Below, piece after piece: positions 23,638 to 34,859 of a DNA stretch of 64,000 nucleotides. Source of the stretch: Ridgeia piscesae (Eukaryota > Annelida > Polychaeta > Sabellida > Siboglinidae); the NCBI GenBank assembly GCA_025642075.2, contig JAODUO010000112.1, positions 386,001 to 450,000 of the forward strand, read 5' to 3'. The position numbers and the translations under genes were made by a program. A model generated the notes under the pieces. The model searched no databases, was not told where the DNA came from, and saw nothing but the letters and a program-made list of their open reading frames with translations. Position 1 is the stretch's first letter, and every line of letters starts with the position of its first letter.

Positions 23638-24712
23638 ATGGCACCTGGCAAGCGGCAAGTGAAGGCAAGGAGGCACTTGGTGTGTAACCACTGCCACAGC
23701 TTGGTGGATTTTGCCGTATCGGGGTGCGGAAAAACTTGGTCAGAGACAACGGAGGAAGGGTTTATGTTCCAATGTTTAGGGTGTTGGAAAGTGGACTGTC
23801 TGACAGCAGAATTAGCTAGGCTAACGGATATTGTGAAGGGGATGCAGAGTGGAGGGAGGGTGATTGCAAGGACAACAAATGGAGAAAGAACAACAGGAAA
23901 CATGACATGCAGGAAGGTGACAGGGGAGAAAGTGACAGTAGAGAAGGAGGGAGGGACAAGGGGACAGGAGATGAGAGAAGTAGATGCGACAGGAGGTAAG
24001 ACGAATGGAGGAAAGGAAGTGAGAGGTGATGTGACCAAACGGAAGTCAATAACAAGGACGATGACAGGAAGAAAAGAGACCGGAAAGAAAGGAACAACAG
24101 AGAAAGCGGCAGGGGGAAAAGTCAGCAACCAGAGAGATGCAAAACGGAGGAGCTACTCTGAAGCAGTGATCGAGGGGGCATTGAGAACAGAAAGGGTATT
24201 TATGGGAGACTCCATTTTGCGAAAGACAGACAGGACATTAAGCAAAGGAGAAGACGTTGTTGTTTGTCTTCCGGGGGCAAGGATAGAGCATGTGACTGAA
24301 CGGGTAGAGAACGTATTGGGGCATGGCCAAGGGGGGGTCTATATTAGTACATGTAGGGACGAACAATGCAGACAGGGATGGAACAACCAGGATAGTAAAG
24401 AGATACAGAGAGTTGGTAGAGACACTGAAGAAGACGAGAGTTGAACAGATCATACTCTCAGGAATCTTGCCAGTGATGAGGGGAAGGGGAACAACATTTA
24501 GAAATTGCAAGAGGATGGCAATTAACGGACTATTAGAGCAGATGTGTGAAGAAGAAGGAGTTGGATTTGTAGATTTGTGGGGATATTTTGTTGGTAAAGA
24601 AGACATGTTTATGAGAGATGGCCTCCATCTAAGCGGAAAGGGCGCAGCAGTGTTCTCCGAGAACCTTCTTCGATCGATGAATAATGGAACAGGTTGCAAC
24701 TTTTTAAACTAG
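23638..24712 (+). pseudogene. LINE ORF1: Cys-rich N-terminus plus SGNH/GDSL esterase, one frameshift
   Basis: Starts at ATG 23638 (MAPGKRQVKARRHLVC). The N-terminus has CNHCHSL and FQCLGCWKVDC, a PHD/RING-like cysteine set, then a long basic, Thr/Gly-rich linker. The esterase domain opens with RVFMGDSIL (catalytic Ser), continues with ILVHVGTNN and closes with DGLHLSGKG (catalytic Asp/His). The frame changes by one base within G7 at 24331-24337: the first half is open to 24444 and the second half from 24323 to 24712. ORF1 esterases occur in CR1/L2-group LINEs. A sequencing or assembly slip in the homopolymer is as likely as a real mutation. Confidence 0.8.
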
Positions 24713-24875
24713 TTTCGCAGGGGGATACACAGAGAAGCCAAATACTAGAGGCATAGATACAGATAGCAAAAAGACATCAGCAAAGAACAGCCTGGAAAGC
24801 CCTACGGAATTTGGTTATAAATGTGTTTGTTTAAATGCAAGGAGCATAGTAAACAAAAGAAATGAACTAAGCATT

Positions 24876-27590
24876 ATGGTAGAAGATATTGACCCTCACA
24901 TAATAGGTATAACTGAATCTTGGGCCACACCCGATATATCAGATGCCGAATTAGGAATGACAGGGTATGTAATGTTTAGGAAAGATAGATTAGGAAGAAG
25001 GGGAGGCGGAGTTATTTTATATATTAAAGAATCCATCCAAGCTTATGAAATAAAATTAGAAAAAGAAGCAGAATGTGAAGAAGCTATCTGGTGTAACTTA
25101 GTTACAGGAAAGTCAACATTAACTGTTGGGTTAGTGTATCGGAGTCCAAACATAAGCATGGAAGAGAATGAAAAAATACATAACGCTATCAAAGAAGTGA
25201 GTAAACGGGACTGTGTTATTATGTGGGATTTTAACCATGGGCATATACAGTGGACATCTCTACAGAGTACCGGGAGAGAGGATCAAGAGTTTTTAAATTT
25301 AGTACAAGATAGTTTCCTTTCTCAACATGTGTTAGAAGCAACCAGGGGCGAGAACGTGTTAGACATAGTATTGAGCTCACAGAAGGAATTTGTTGATAAT
25401 GTCAAGATATGTGAGCCACTGGGGTGTAGTGATCACAACCAGATACATTTTATCATCAAAGTAAAGGGAGAACGGAATAGAAAAATAAGGTACAGGAAAA
25501 ATTTTCACAAAGGAAGATATAAGGACATGAGGGAATATTTAGCAAAGATAGACTGGAATAACACACTGAAGAATAAGACGGCAACAGAATGCTGGAATAT
25601 TTTAAAGAGTGAAATTGACTGCGTCGTTGACAAATTTGTCCCCTTGAAAAAACAGGGGAAACGGTCAAAGAAGAAACACTTATCGAAGGAAGCCATTAGA
25701 AAAATCAAGTACAAGCAAATGATGTGGAAGACATATAGACATACCGGAAGTGAAGAAGACTATAGCATTTATAAAGAAGCACTTAATCAAGCTACAGCTG
25801 AAATTAGAAATTCAAAGAGAAGCTACGAACAAAAAATAGCTTTTAATATAAAACATGACAGCAAGAGTTTTTATGCGTATGTTCGAAGTAAACAGAAAGT
25901 TCAGGATAAGGTCGGTCCTCTAGAAGGTAGTGATGGAAACATAATAACAGAGGGATTCTTAATGGCAGAAAACCTAAATGAGTACTTTAGTTCGGTGTTT
26001 ACCAGGGAAGATATTAGTATATTACCAGTACTTGAGACTAAGTTCGAAGGGAGAGAGTTTGACTATTTAGGACAACTAATTGTAACCCCAACAATGGTAG
26101 CTATGAAAATAAGAGATATGAAGGAAAATAAATCACCTGGAGTGGATGGGATTCCTCCCAAATTACTATTGGAAATTGTAGAACAAATCAGCATACCGCT
26201 TGCAACAGTGTTCAATTTGTCATTAAAGGAGGGCATGGTTCCGTTAGAATGGAAAGAAGCAAACATTATACCATTATTTAAAAAAGGTTCGAGAAACAAG
26301 TCAGAGAACTATAGACCAGTGAGTTTAACATCGGTGATTTGCAAACTATTAGAAAGACTAATTAAAGATCACCTGGTTGATTTTCTTGTTAAAAATAAAT
26401 TGATAAACCCATCTCAACATGGGTTTTTAAAAGCGAGGTCATGCTTAACAAATATGTTATGTTTTTTGGAAGATGTCACAAAGTGGCTAGATGAGGGATC
26501 ACCAGTAGATATAATCTACTTAGATTTTAAAAAAGCCTTTGACAAAGTGCCACACCAAAGACTACTACTTAAACTAAAGGCCCATGGCATAGGAAATGGA
26601 ATCATCAACTGGATAGAAAAATGGCTTATTGATAGAAGACAAAGAGTAGTAGTTGATGGGGAGGTTTCAAACTGGAAAGCGGTTTTGAGTGGAGTACCGC
26701 AGGGATCAGTACTGGGACCTATTTTATTCTTAATATATATCAATGATTTGGATGATGACATAACAAGCAAGGTGTTGAAGTTTGCGGACGACACAAAAGT
26801 TTTTAGGAAAATTAAAAGTGATGCAGATAGACAGCATTTACAAGATGATCTTAATAAGTTGATAGAATGGTCTGAGAAGTGGCAAATGGTGTTTAATTTT
26901 GGAAAGTGTAAGTGCCTTCACACAGGACATGGGAATGAAGATGCACAATATACAATGGGTGATACTGTACTAAATACTACCTTAAAGGAAAAGGACTTAG
27001 GGATAACTATTAGTGCTGACATGAAGGTATCAGAGCAGTGTGGAATTGCAGCAGCGAAGGGAAACCAAATTCTTGGATTAATTAGGCGAAATATAGTGTA
27101 CAAAGAAAAAGAACTAATAATACCGCTGTATAAAACAATAGTTAGGCCTCACTTAGAATATTGTATACAAGCATGGAGGCCATATCGCAAGAAGGATATT
27201 GATATGCTAGAAAGAGTACAAAGGAGAGCAACCAAAATGATACCAAAACTCAGGAATATTAGTTATGAAATGCGTCTAAAAGAATGTGGTTTAACAACAC
27301 TAGAAACCAGAAGATTGAGAGGAGATCAGATTGAGGTGTTTAAAATATTGAATGGATATGAAAATATTGACAGAAATATTTTTTTCTCAGTCAAGGAAGA
27401 GAGAAGGACTAGAGGACATGGAGTTACATTAGCAAAGAAGCAGTGTAGACTAGATATTAGAAAATTTTCATTTTCACAAAGAACAGTAAACGAATGGAAC
27501 AGATTATCAGCTGATTGTGTAGGTGCTAGTAGTGTTAATATATTTAAAAATAAAATCGACATATACCTAAGAAGGGCGGGGTATACTTAG
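24876..27590 (+). CDS. LINE ORF2: APE endonuclease-reverse transcriptase, intact
   Basis: 904 codons from the first ATG. The frame is open back to about 24711, overlapping the ORF1 stop, so translation may start earlier or by reinitiation; the upstream part (KCVCLNARSIVNKRNEL) belongs to the endonuclease. Endonuclease motifs: ITESWA, VIMWDFNH (usual GDFN, here Trp replaces Gly) and CSDHNQIHF. RT motifs in order: NKSPGVDGIPPKLLLE, NYRPVSLTSVICKLLERL, SQHGFLKARSC, YLDFKKAFDKVPHQRL, SGVPQGSVLGPILFLIYIND and KFADDTKVF (catalytic Asp pair). A thumb-like region and a CR1-type tail (VNEWNRLSADCV) follow. No stop or frameshift is visible. Confidence 0.92.
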   Translation: MVEDIDPHIIGITESWATPDISDAELGMTGYVMFRKDRLGRRGGGVILYIKESIQAYEIKLEKEAECEEAIWCNLVTGKSTLTVGLVYRSPNISMEENEKIHNAIKEVSKRDCVIMWDFNHGHIQWTSLQSTGREDQEFLNLVQDSFLSQHVLEATRGENVLDIVLSSQKEFVDNVKICEPLGCSDHNQIHFIIKVKGERNRKIRYRKNFHKGRYKDMREYLAKIDWNNTLKNKTATECWNILKSEIDCVVDKFVPLKKQGKRSKKKHLSKEAIRKIKYKQMMWKTYRHTGSEEDYSIYKEALNQATAEIRNSKRSYEQKIAFNIKHDSKSFYAYVRSKQKVQDKVGPLEGSDGNIITEGFLMAENLNEYFSSVFTREDISILPVLETKFEGREFDYLGQLIVTPTMVAMKIRDMKENKSPGVDGIPPKLLLEIVEQISIPLATVFNLSLKEGMVPLEWKEANIIPLFKKGSRNKSENYRPVSLTSVICKLLERLIKDHLVDFLVKNKLINPSQHGFLKARSCLTNMLCFLEDVTKWLDEGSPVDIIYLDFKKAFDKVPHQRLLLKLKAHGIGNGIINWIEKWLIDRRQRVVVDGEVSNWKAVLSGVPQGSVLGPILFLIYINDLDDDITSKVLKFADDTKVFRKIKSDADRQHLQDDLNKLIEWSEKWQMVFNFGKCKCLHTGHGNEDAQYTMGDTVLNTTLKEKDLGITISADMKVSEQCGIAAAKGNQILGLIRRNIVYKEKELIIPLYKTIVRPHLEYCIQAWRPYRKKDIDMLERVQRRATKMIPKLRNISYEMRLKECGLTTLETRRLRGDQIEVFKILNGYENIDRNIFFSVKEERRTRGHGVTLAKKQCRLDIRKFSFSQRTVNEWNRLSADCVGASSVNIFKNKIDIYLRRAGYT

Positions 27591-27638
27591 ATAGATAGGT
27601 TGGACTCTCGATAAGCCAAATGGCTTCCTAGTCCACCT

Positions 27639-27666
27639 GCCATCTAGAGTTGAATCTCTAGGTGGC
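27639..27666 (+). other. Hairpin in the LINE 3' UTR
   Basis: GCCATCTAGAG, loop TTGAAT, CTCTAGGTGGC: an 11-bp stem with one mismatch, 26 bp before the tandem-repeat end. LINE reverse transcriptases often recognise such 3' stem-loops. Confidence 0.6.
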
Positions 27667-27692
27667 AATCTTGTTAAATCTTGTTAAATCTT

Positions 27693-29671
27693 ATATGCAT
27701 ATAAGTTCGTGTAACAATATAAAAGTTCAATTTATGCATAGAGGAACTTAATGGTATAAAGTATTAAATGATATAAACAAATGAAAATTTGATTACATAG
27801 TATGATTTTTATTTGTATCTAATCATAGCGTGACTCGCGTTACAGCAAATGGAAAGCACAAAAACGTCACTTGATACATGACAAGTTTCTCCTTAAAGTA
27901 TAAATGATAACAAACAATGAATACCCTTGTGTGAAACACAAATAAATAGGGTTTCAGATATGTCGTTAGCGATTTGAAATTTTGTCAAGAACATACAAAT
28001 ATATTAGATAATCAGCGTGACTCGCGTTACTGCGACTCGCGTTACATGAAATCCATTATCACAGATAAGTCATTATGCATATTTTATCTTGAGCAAAATT
28101 AATTATTCAGTCTGTAATTTAGATAACACAATACATGTATTACATTTAAAAACATACATAAACCTTCTAAAATAGTGTATAATTGTATAGGAAATAATGC
28201 ACACTTGAACATGGTGTTTTTAATCCAGAAAGATATTATTGTTTTAAAAGAAATACATCAGGTGATTGTTTTTCATAAAAGTTGCCGTTACAATTATTTT
28301 TGCAAGACCATTTACGTGCAAGTTTTATTATAAAAACCAACTAAACATATTGTTATCTCTAGCGTAAAACAACTTGACTGCTTCAATGTGGACCACAGGA
28401 ATAGCACGTTTGTGGCTTTGTCATAGATAAGATTGTTCTTGATCTGGTGATGCCTCAGATTTATAATGGGCAGTCTTAGACTACCAAAGGCTGCTGTATA
28501 AAGTTAAAAATCTATAATTTTGTGACTCGCGTTACGCAAAAATGACCACCTCAGTGTAGAAGCATCTCTTAAAAAATACAGAACAAACTCAGAAATATTA
28601 TTGTCATAACACATGAGACTAAGGCTTTAAAAATAACAGCAACTGAGCAAACCATGAGAGTAACAGAAAACGGATATAAAGGGCTACTAATTATTTACAT
28701 TTCAGATGAGTTAAATATTGTCATTTCAGTGCTAATGGATGTAGCATTTTCACACAAAGCATTGTGCAATGATTGAAACATTTTTCTTTCCTATAACTTT
28801 AAGTTATGTCCTATCAAAAACATGTAATAATTTATTTTTGCCTTTGAAATTCAATGAATAAATTTTCAGACTATTTTCCAAATTGTCATGGAAATGCCCA
28901 TTAGCACTACATGATCCATGGTTGGAAGGAGAATTTGGGTATACATTCGCAGATATGAGTCCGAAGGGGATTGCAGTTTTCTGTGAGTCGGGGTATACAT
29001 ATTTGTGAATCTCACAAAGGATGGAGTTGAAATGTCTAGTTTTAATTGTATTTTTTACTTTCACAATGTGACATGCTGTACAGCATGGCGTAATATATAC
29101 AACTGTTTCCTGACAAATTCCTGCACATAAAGTTGTAATATGTCTGCTGGATAGGACGGATATAAAACATCACTAAAGAAGCAGGTGCAATCTCCATTTT
29201 TAGAAAACAATTATAGCTTCTGTTAAGACATCTAGCTTTGAAAATGCCCTCCTTCTCATAACGGTGACATTTCACAGGTATAGGGCATTAAGATTAATGA
29301 AATGTGTCACCCAGCAACATGGCTGTTTGACATGACGTCAAACAATCACAATGACATCTTGGATAAAGGCAAAGCAACCGCACAATATTCAAACTACATT
29401 TACTAAGTACTACTAGTCGACCATATCCTTGTGCAGCATATTATGATCTGTATGCCGACACTGTACAGCAAATAATCACGACAAATAATTTTTTATTTCA
29501 AATTGATTAATAGCGATACATTTGGCCAAAATACTGTATTTGGAGAATTCAACCAAGGTTTTTCTAAGATAAATAACATCAACAATGCTCATGCGTGTGA
29601 CAGCATGTGTATGTATGTATGTAAAAAGGTAAAGTTCTTGAAATGCTGTATGTATGTGTGTAATCAAACAA
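27693..29671. other. Unassigned AT-rich intergenic DNA
   Basis: No gene seen. It holds four of the five GTGACTCGCGTTAC motifs and minor microsatellites (GTAT near 29607 and 29650). Confidence 0.4.
27830..28535 (+). repeat. Cluster of the GTGACTCGCGTTAC motif, copies 2-5
   Basis: Exact or near-exact copies at 27830-27843, 28017-28030, 28032-28045 (GCGACTCGCGTTAC) and 28522-28535, all on the plus strand. Two are adjacent. The AT-rich surroundings make repeated CpG-containing 14-mers very unlikely by chance. Confidence 0.7.
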
Positions 29672-29855
29672 AGGCGGCTCGTACACAAATCCACCACTGT
29701 CTATAGCCAAGTACTCATTTATACAGCCAAGTGAACTGGTGCAAAGTAGAGTGGAAAAAACTTGTCCACGGTATTAACACAGCAGCACGGGACTCAAACT
29801 TGGGTTCTCTTAGTTGAGAGTGCAAAGCTTTACCCCTGAGCCATTGTGTTATAAT
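29672..29855 (-). mobile_element. tRNA-derived SINE, minus orientation, 3'-truncated
   Basis: On the minus strand it reads GGCTCAGGGGTAAAGCTTTG, CTCAACTAAGAGAACCC, then AGTTTGAGTCCCGTG (box-B-like), a CACTCTACTTTGCACCAGTT linker and CTGTATAAATGAGTACTTGG. The same order occurs in the plus-strand copy at 33.9 kb. Confidence 0.75.
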
Positions 29856-31436
29856 ATATATTAAAATAGGAAACTATACGTTGTAGACAAATGTACTGAA
29901 TTGATTGAACAGGGCTACACTCACAGCAGACATATTGTACGGAAGGACATTGGACCTTCTCACTCTCAGACAGCACAGTAGCTCAGGTACATAGTAAATA
30001 CAAAAACGTTAGCCAAAAATATTTGCCAACTTTCAAAAGACCAACAAGGATTTATTATTTGGAAAACGTCACATTGACATTATGCTATAACTGATGAATT
30101 TGTAGATATTAAAAAAATAGTTTGCAGTACAATATTCTTAAAATTACTGTCGATGACAAGACTTTTTTTTCTGGAATACATATCTTACCCAGTACATCTA
30201 TACATCTCTGAATAATAAGTTTTCTCAAACATCAAGCGTTACACTGAACAACAATATAACAATGGAACACACTGAAAGATTGCCACCCCCCACTCCCTCG
30301 CCCGAGACTAGTAGAAATGTCTGAGGATGAGTAACCTTTGGCTAGCTCTAGTTCTCCAGGCGCGTGACTATTTTCCACTTACTTGAGTAAACATATTATG
30401 CTGTGTCATCAGATATCAAACTGTTATCTGTTTATATTTTGTTTTCAATGAGCATTGCGGTCTTCAGACGAATTTACGTAAAATTCATAATGTGGCAATG
30501 TTCACCATAAATGAACGACTAGTGATTTTCCATGTGGGTGAGTACCATATTAAGGCTACTACCGCCTCAGTCCAGTGAGCTAATTTTTTTATATTAACCC
30601 CAGTATATTTCCAAGTCTGGCTAATAGTACTCTAGATAGAAACTACACCTACATCCCTTGCATATTATACATATCAGTATAATGTGACACAATATCACAC
30701 AAAAGGCAGCCCATTTATAGAATATGGAATGCATAAAGTTGGAATGTGTACCAGCAGTTAGAACTACTTCAGCTATGTAAGCACCAATCATTCAGCAAAT
30801 GGATTTACCAACAAATATACGTTCATAAGCATGGATATTCAGATAATCAGAGCACACATTCTTTACATAGGCATTTGTTAACAGTTAACCAGATAATTTC
30901 TTTTGTTTTACAATTTACATTTAAAGCACGTTGAAATATTATAAAACTGTGACATATAGATTGGATCACAATTGAAGCACCAAGGTAAAAAATAACATTT
31001 AATTTCCATTTTTTCTAAATTGATGTTTTGCTACAAGCCTGTAGCTGAAGACCCAATGCACATTGTGGCATCAGCATTAGTCATTGTAAGGTAATTGCTA
31101 AATTTGTTGTCACTTATAAAGCAACAATAGTCAAAAATCAGTCTTATTGTTGATTTACTCAAAATAAAAAATTGGTGATTTGTGATGTTTTTGATTCCTC
31201 TGCTTCAGCTAATAATATTAACTGATATCAAACAAATGGTGTTTCAAGAAGGTTTGAGCAAGATGGTCGCATCAACTCAGTAAAATTATAAGTTTCCAAT
31301 TAAGCCAGGAAAACAACTGTCCAGGTCTGTGCTATGTGGCGTCATTCACTCCCCAAGAGAAAATGCTTTTCTACCATCCATAGTCAGAGATTACACAAAT
31401 CATCATCATTCAATAGCCGTGTTCAGCTTAAGAGTC
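29856..31436. other. 3' flank of the FOXRED2-like gene
   Basis: No second gene seen. A dispersed repeat at about 30295-30560 resembles one at 40060-40330. The rest matches the 3' flank of the second locus in patches. Confidence 0.45.
30295..30560 (+). repeat. Diverged dispersed repeat, copy 1
   Basis: Shares GATGAGTAACC, CTATTTTCCAC, ATTATGCTG, a TGTGGCAATGTT segment and TATTAAGGCTACT with 40060-40330, in the same order and orientation. The family is unknown. Confidence 0.5.
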
Positions 31437-34400
31437 CTAGGATTGTTGAAAGAGAGGCTCCGCCCTGATGATGCCGCGTCCAGAGAGATAGTGCTGCTGG
31501 CAGTACAGTGGCACCGTCTGGTGGAGCATGGCCATGCTGAGACAGTCGGAGGCGTAGAAGGTTCGGAGGTCTCGGTCCAGGACAGTCTCTAGGTAGCGTC
31601 GTAGCGGGAGGATGTGACTGCTCGGAGCGTCCCACAGCGTGAGGAAGTCCTCAACAATGTGGTGCATATGATCGGGTCTAGGTAGGATTTCGTACTTTGT
31701 CTTCGAACTCATCTGCTCAGCTACAAAAAACAAATGAGTCAACTTCAGTTAGTGCGATAACTAGAGCTTGTTGAACCTGTATTTTGGTAGGGTTATGAAT
31801 TTTTTTCAAAACCGGTATTCCATATGGCATCTTATAACTCCCCATATTTTTGTTACCTTCCAAATGGCTTCCATAACCAAATAAAAATCATAAATTAAAA
31901 AAAAGATTCAACCCATTAGCTACCTATTGAAATTTATACAGCCGAGTATAAATTGAGACTGCAGAATGAAACCAGTTATCAGAGCTTTGAAACGGCAGGA
32001 AGAAAAATTGAACCTGAGGTCTGTAAATAAACATTTTATACTGCTATGCAGCCAGAGAGACTGGATGTCTAGGTGGTAAATAAAGGCATTACATGTTACA
32101 TTACAATAACATTTAATAGCAACAAATACATAAATGAATCGTGAAATAAAAATATAATACAAATATAATTATGTTAAATTAAGATATTCAAATTGCCTAT
32201 ATATTAATGAAGGAAAACAAAACAAAGTATCAGGTGAAAGCAAAAAATTACATATACATATGTGTGGAGTAAAAATTATGTCAAATAGTCACAAGAACAA
32301 AAACATTAATGAATTATTTTAATAATTTTGGACAGGTTCTTCTGCAAGTGACAACAGTTGTCTAAACTGAGTCTGACATTCCAGTCACTGTGCTACTGCT
32401 GCCTACAGCAACGTCATGGCCTTGACCCCACACTGACCTGTGGGCAGCTGTTTGTAGTGGTAAAACACTGGATGGAGGAAGTTGGAGTTGTGGGCGTCGG
32501 AAGGTTCCCCCGTGGCCCGGTCTATCCGGAAGACATCCTTGCCCGGCCCGGAGAAGTTGGCCCCGTACTGGAGAACTAGGACGATGACCTCGTCATAGGA
32601 GTGACCGGTGATCTCGGACAGGCGGTCCAGCAGGTTCAACGGCACCTCCTCCAAATACTCAATCTCCTCGCCAGCACTGCACAAACACATCGACAACACA
32701 TGCATTATTTCATGAACTTTGGAATACGCAGTGTGTTCAAATGCATTTGAACGTGCATTTGGAATGTAGAGCATTTCAATCTGCACACAAGTGTCTCTGT
32801 GACATTGTAAATGGATCTGCATTTGAATGGGTACCTTAACATCAGTATTTGAAATTTTGAATGCAATTCAATTTCACAAACATTTAATTTGTTTAATGCA
32901 CATGCAAATGCAAATCAAATTAATTTGAATTTTTTTAAATAATCATTGTTACTAAGTATTATTTAAAAAATAATGTGTACTAAATAAATTAATGTATATT
33001 AAATAAATTAATGATGTATGTGTAAAGAAACGTATATATGAAACAAACACGTCTGAAATGTATTCAAATGCATCTGCAAATGTGTAATCAAAACATTTTC
33101 ATGTGCATGCCACCCCAAAATATATTATTTTGTGTTAAAATCAAATAAAACATGTGACAACAAAATTCAGATATTTGTTTTCTGTCATATCATGTTTTAA
33201 CTCCCACTTATGTATACATATCTGATTAATTATGTCTTTAACATGAAATCCTCCAAATGCGTGTAAATTTAACCCTATTTCAACAACATACGTCAAATAA
33301 GCAGACATCCCTGCCACAGAAACATTTGCTCAAAGTGACATATTGGTCCACTGTGCTGATGTACCCTGGGACTGGGTGCACCTGTTCTCACCTGCGGATG
33401 GCCATCACATCTCCCAGCATGCCAAACATCTGGTAGAAGCCGGAGCCTTCGTTGATGCGCTTGATGATGGTTGCCAGGAGGTCTGTGGACAGGATGGAGA
33501 CGGACGGCCACGGCACGCCCTCGTACTTCCACTCCAACATGCGGTGGAGGGCGCGAGCTGTGGGGGCAAACACCATCATTGTAACACCCATCAGGGTAAC
33601 TTCACAAGGGGTAATGAGCTGTGAGGGCAAACATCATCATTGTAACACCCATCAGGGTAACTGGGTGGTTCTGTATGACTGGGATTTTACTAAGGGCTCA
33701 AAAGGTTTTGCTCTATAAAAAATATTTTACTCCTTAATACACTGTACTGGGTGAAAGCGACAAACGCCAGCATTTGGCACCTGGACACTGTCCCTGGTGT
33801 GTCATGGATGTAGTGAAACAAGAGCATGAAGAGTTTGAAAAAGCTCCTAAAGTTTAACAATGGATTCTTCATGACGGATTCTCCCACATTTGTGATAGGC
33901 GTTTGATGACTTATATCTTTGTAGAGCTGAGGGGTAGAACTTCACTCTCGACTAAGAGGACCCGGGTTTGCATCCTGAGCTGTTAAAACCTTGGGCAAGT
34001 ATTTTCACTCTACATTGCTCCAGTTCACTCGGCTGTATAAATGAGTACCTGGCTATAGACAAGTGGTGGATATGTGTACGACCACATGGCTGAATGTTTC
34101 CCAGAGAAGTTGAGATGATTTAACAGCTCTGTCAGGGAAGTAAAGTGTAAAGCACTTTGAGCAATCCTGAGGATTGGACACTGCGCTATATACAAACTTG
34201 CCTTTATATCTTTGAATAGTACCTAGCCACATTACACGTTTTCTACAGTTTATTCCAGCCTCTGTCAATCATCCACCAGTAAGTGTAGGAATGGTTAACT
34301 TGGAACATTTATAGAAGAAAAGTACAGCATTGTGAAGCATCAGCAAACGTCCAGTATAAATCTTAAAACTAGATCAGATGGATGTAAAAATCAGCCTTAT

Positions 34401-34808
34401 GGATCCTTCTTGGGAGTGTAGATGAGTCCCTGAAACTCTGCCACCAGATGCAAAGCACCTTACTCTAGGAGCAGCATGAAATACATACCGACTTGTTATT
34501 TTACATAGCCCCTACTCATATCATTTTATACCTAGAAACAACCATTAGATTATGGTATGTATAACATTCAATTATGTTACGACATATCATGGAAGTAAGG
34601 AAGTTTAGTATATAAAACACAAATTGGTCAATTACCATTAAACAGCTTATGAAAATGAGGAAACGGAAATGTGCCTTTAAAACCAGTCTGACTACTTTAA
34701 ACAATAGGTTTTAGTAATGCCACTCAAGTAAGATAAAATAAAGTATGAACATGTTTATAATATTTAAATTAACAAAACAAAGCCAACACAACATAAACTG
34801 TAATATAT

Positions 34809-34859
<51 letters not shown>

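Larger units (their letters stand above)
23638..27692 (+). mobile_element. Nearly intact two-ORF LINE (CR1/L2-like)
   Basis: ORF1 (zinc-ribbon-like Cys motifs plus SGNH/GDSL esterase) is followed directly by ORF2 (APE endonuclease plus reverse transcriptase). The 3' UTR carries a hairpin and ends in two and a half copies of AATCTTGTTA (27667-27692), the short tandem tail typical of CR1/L2-type elements. The 5' end is not defined; a leader of up to about 600 bp may precede ORF1. The only visible lesion in coding DNA is a one-base frame change in a G7 run in ORF1. This is the youngest-looking element in the window. Confidence 0.9.

Noticed and set aside
29672..29855. A functional tRNA gene
   Set aside because: Box-like elements exist, but no cloverleaf can be drawn, and the segment continues into a SINE body shared with 33.9 kb.
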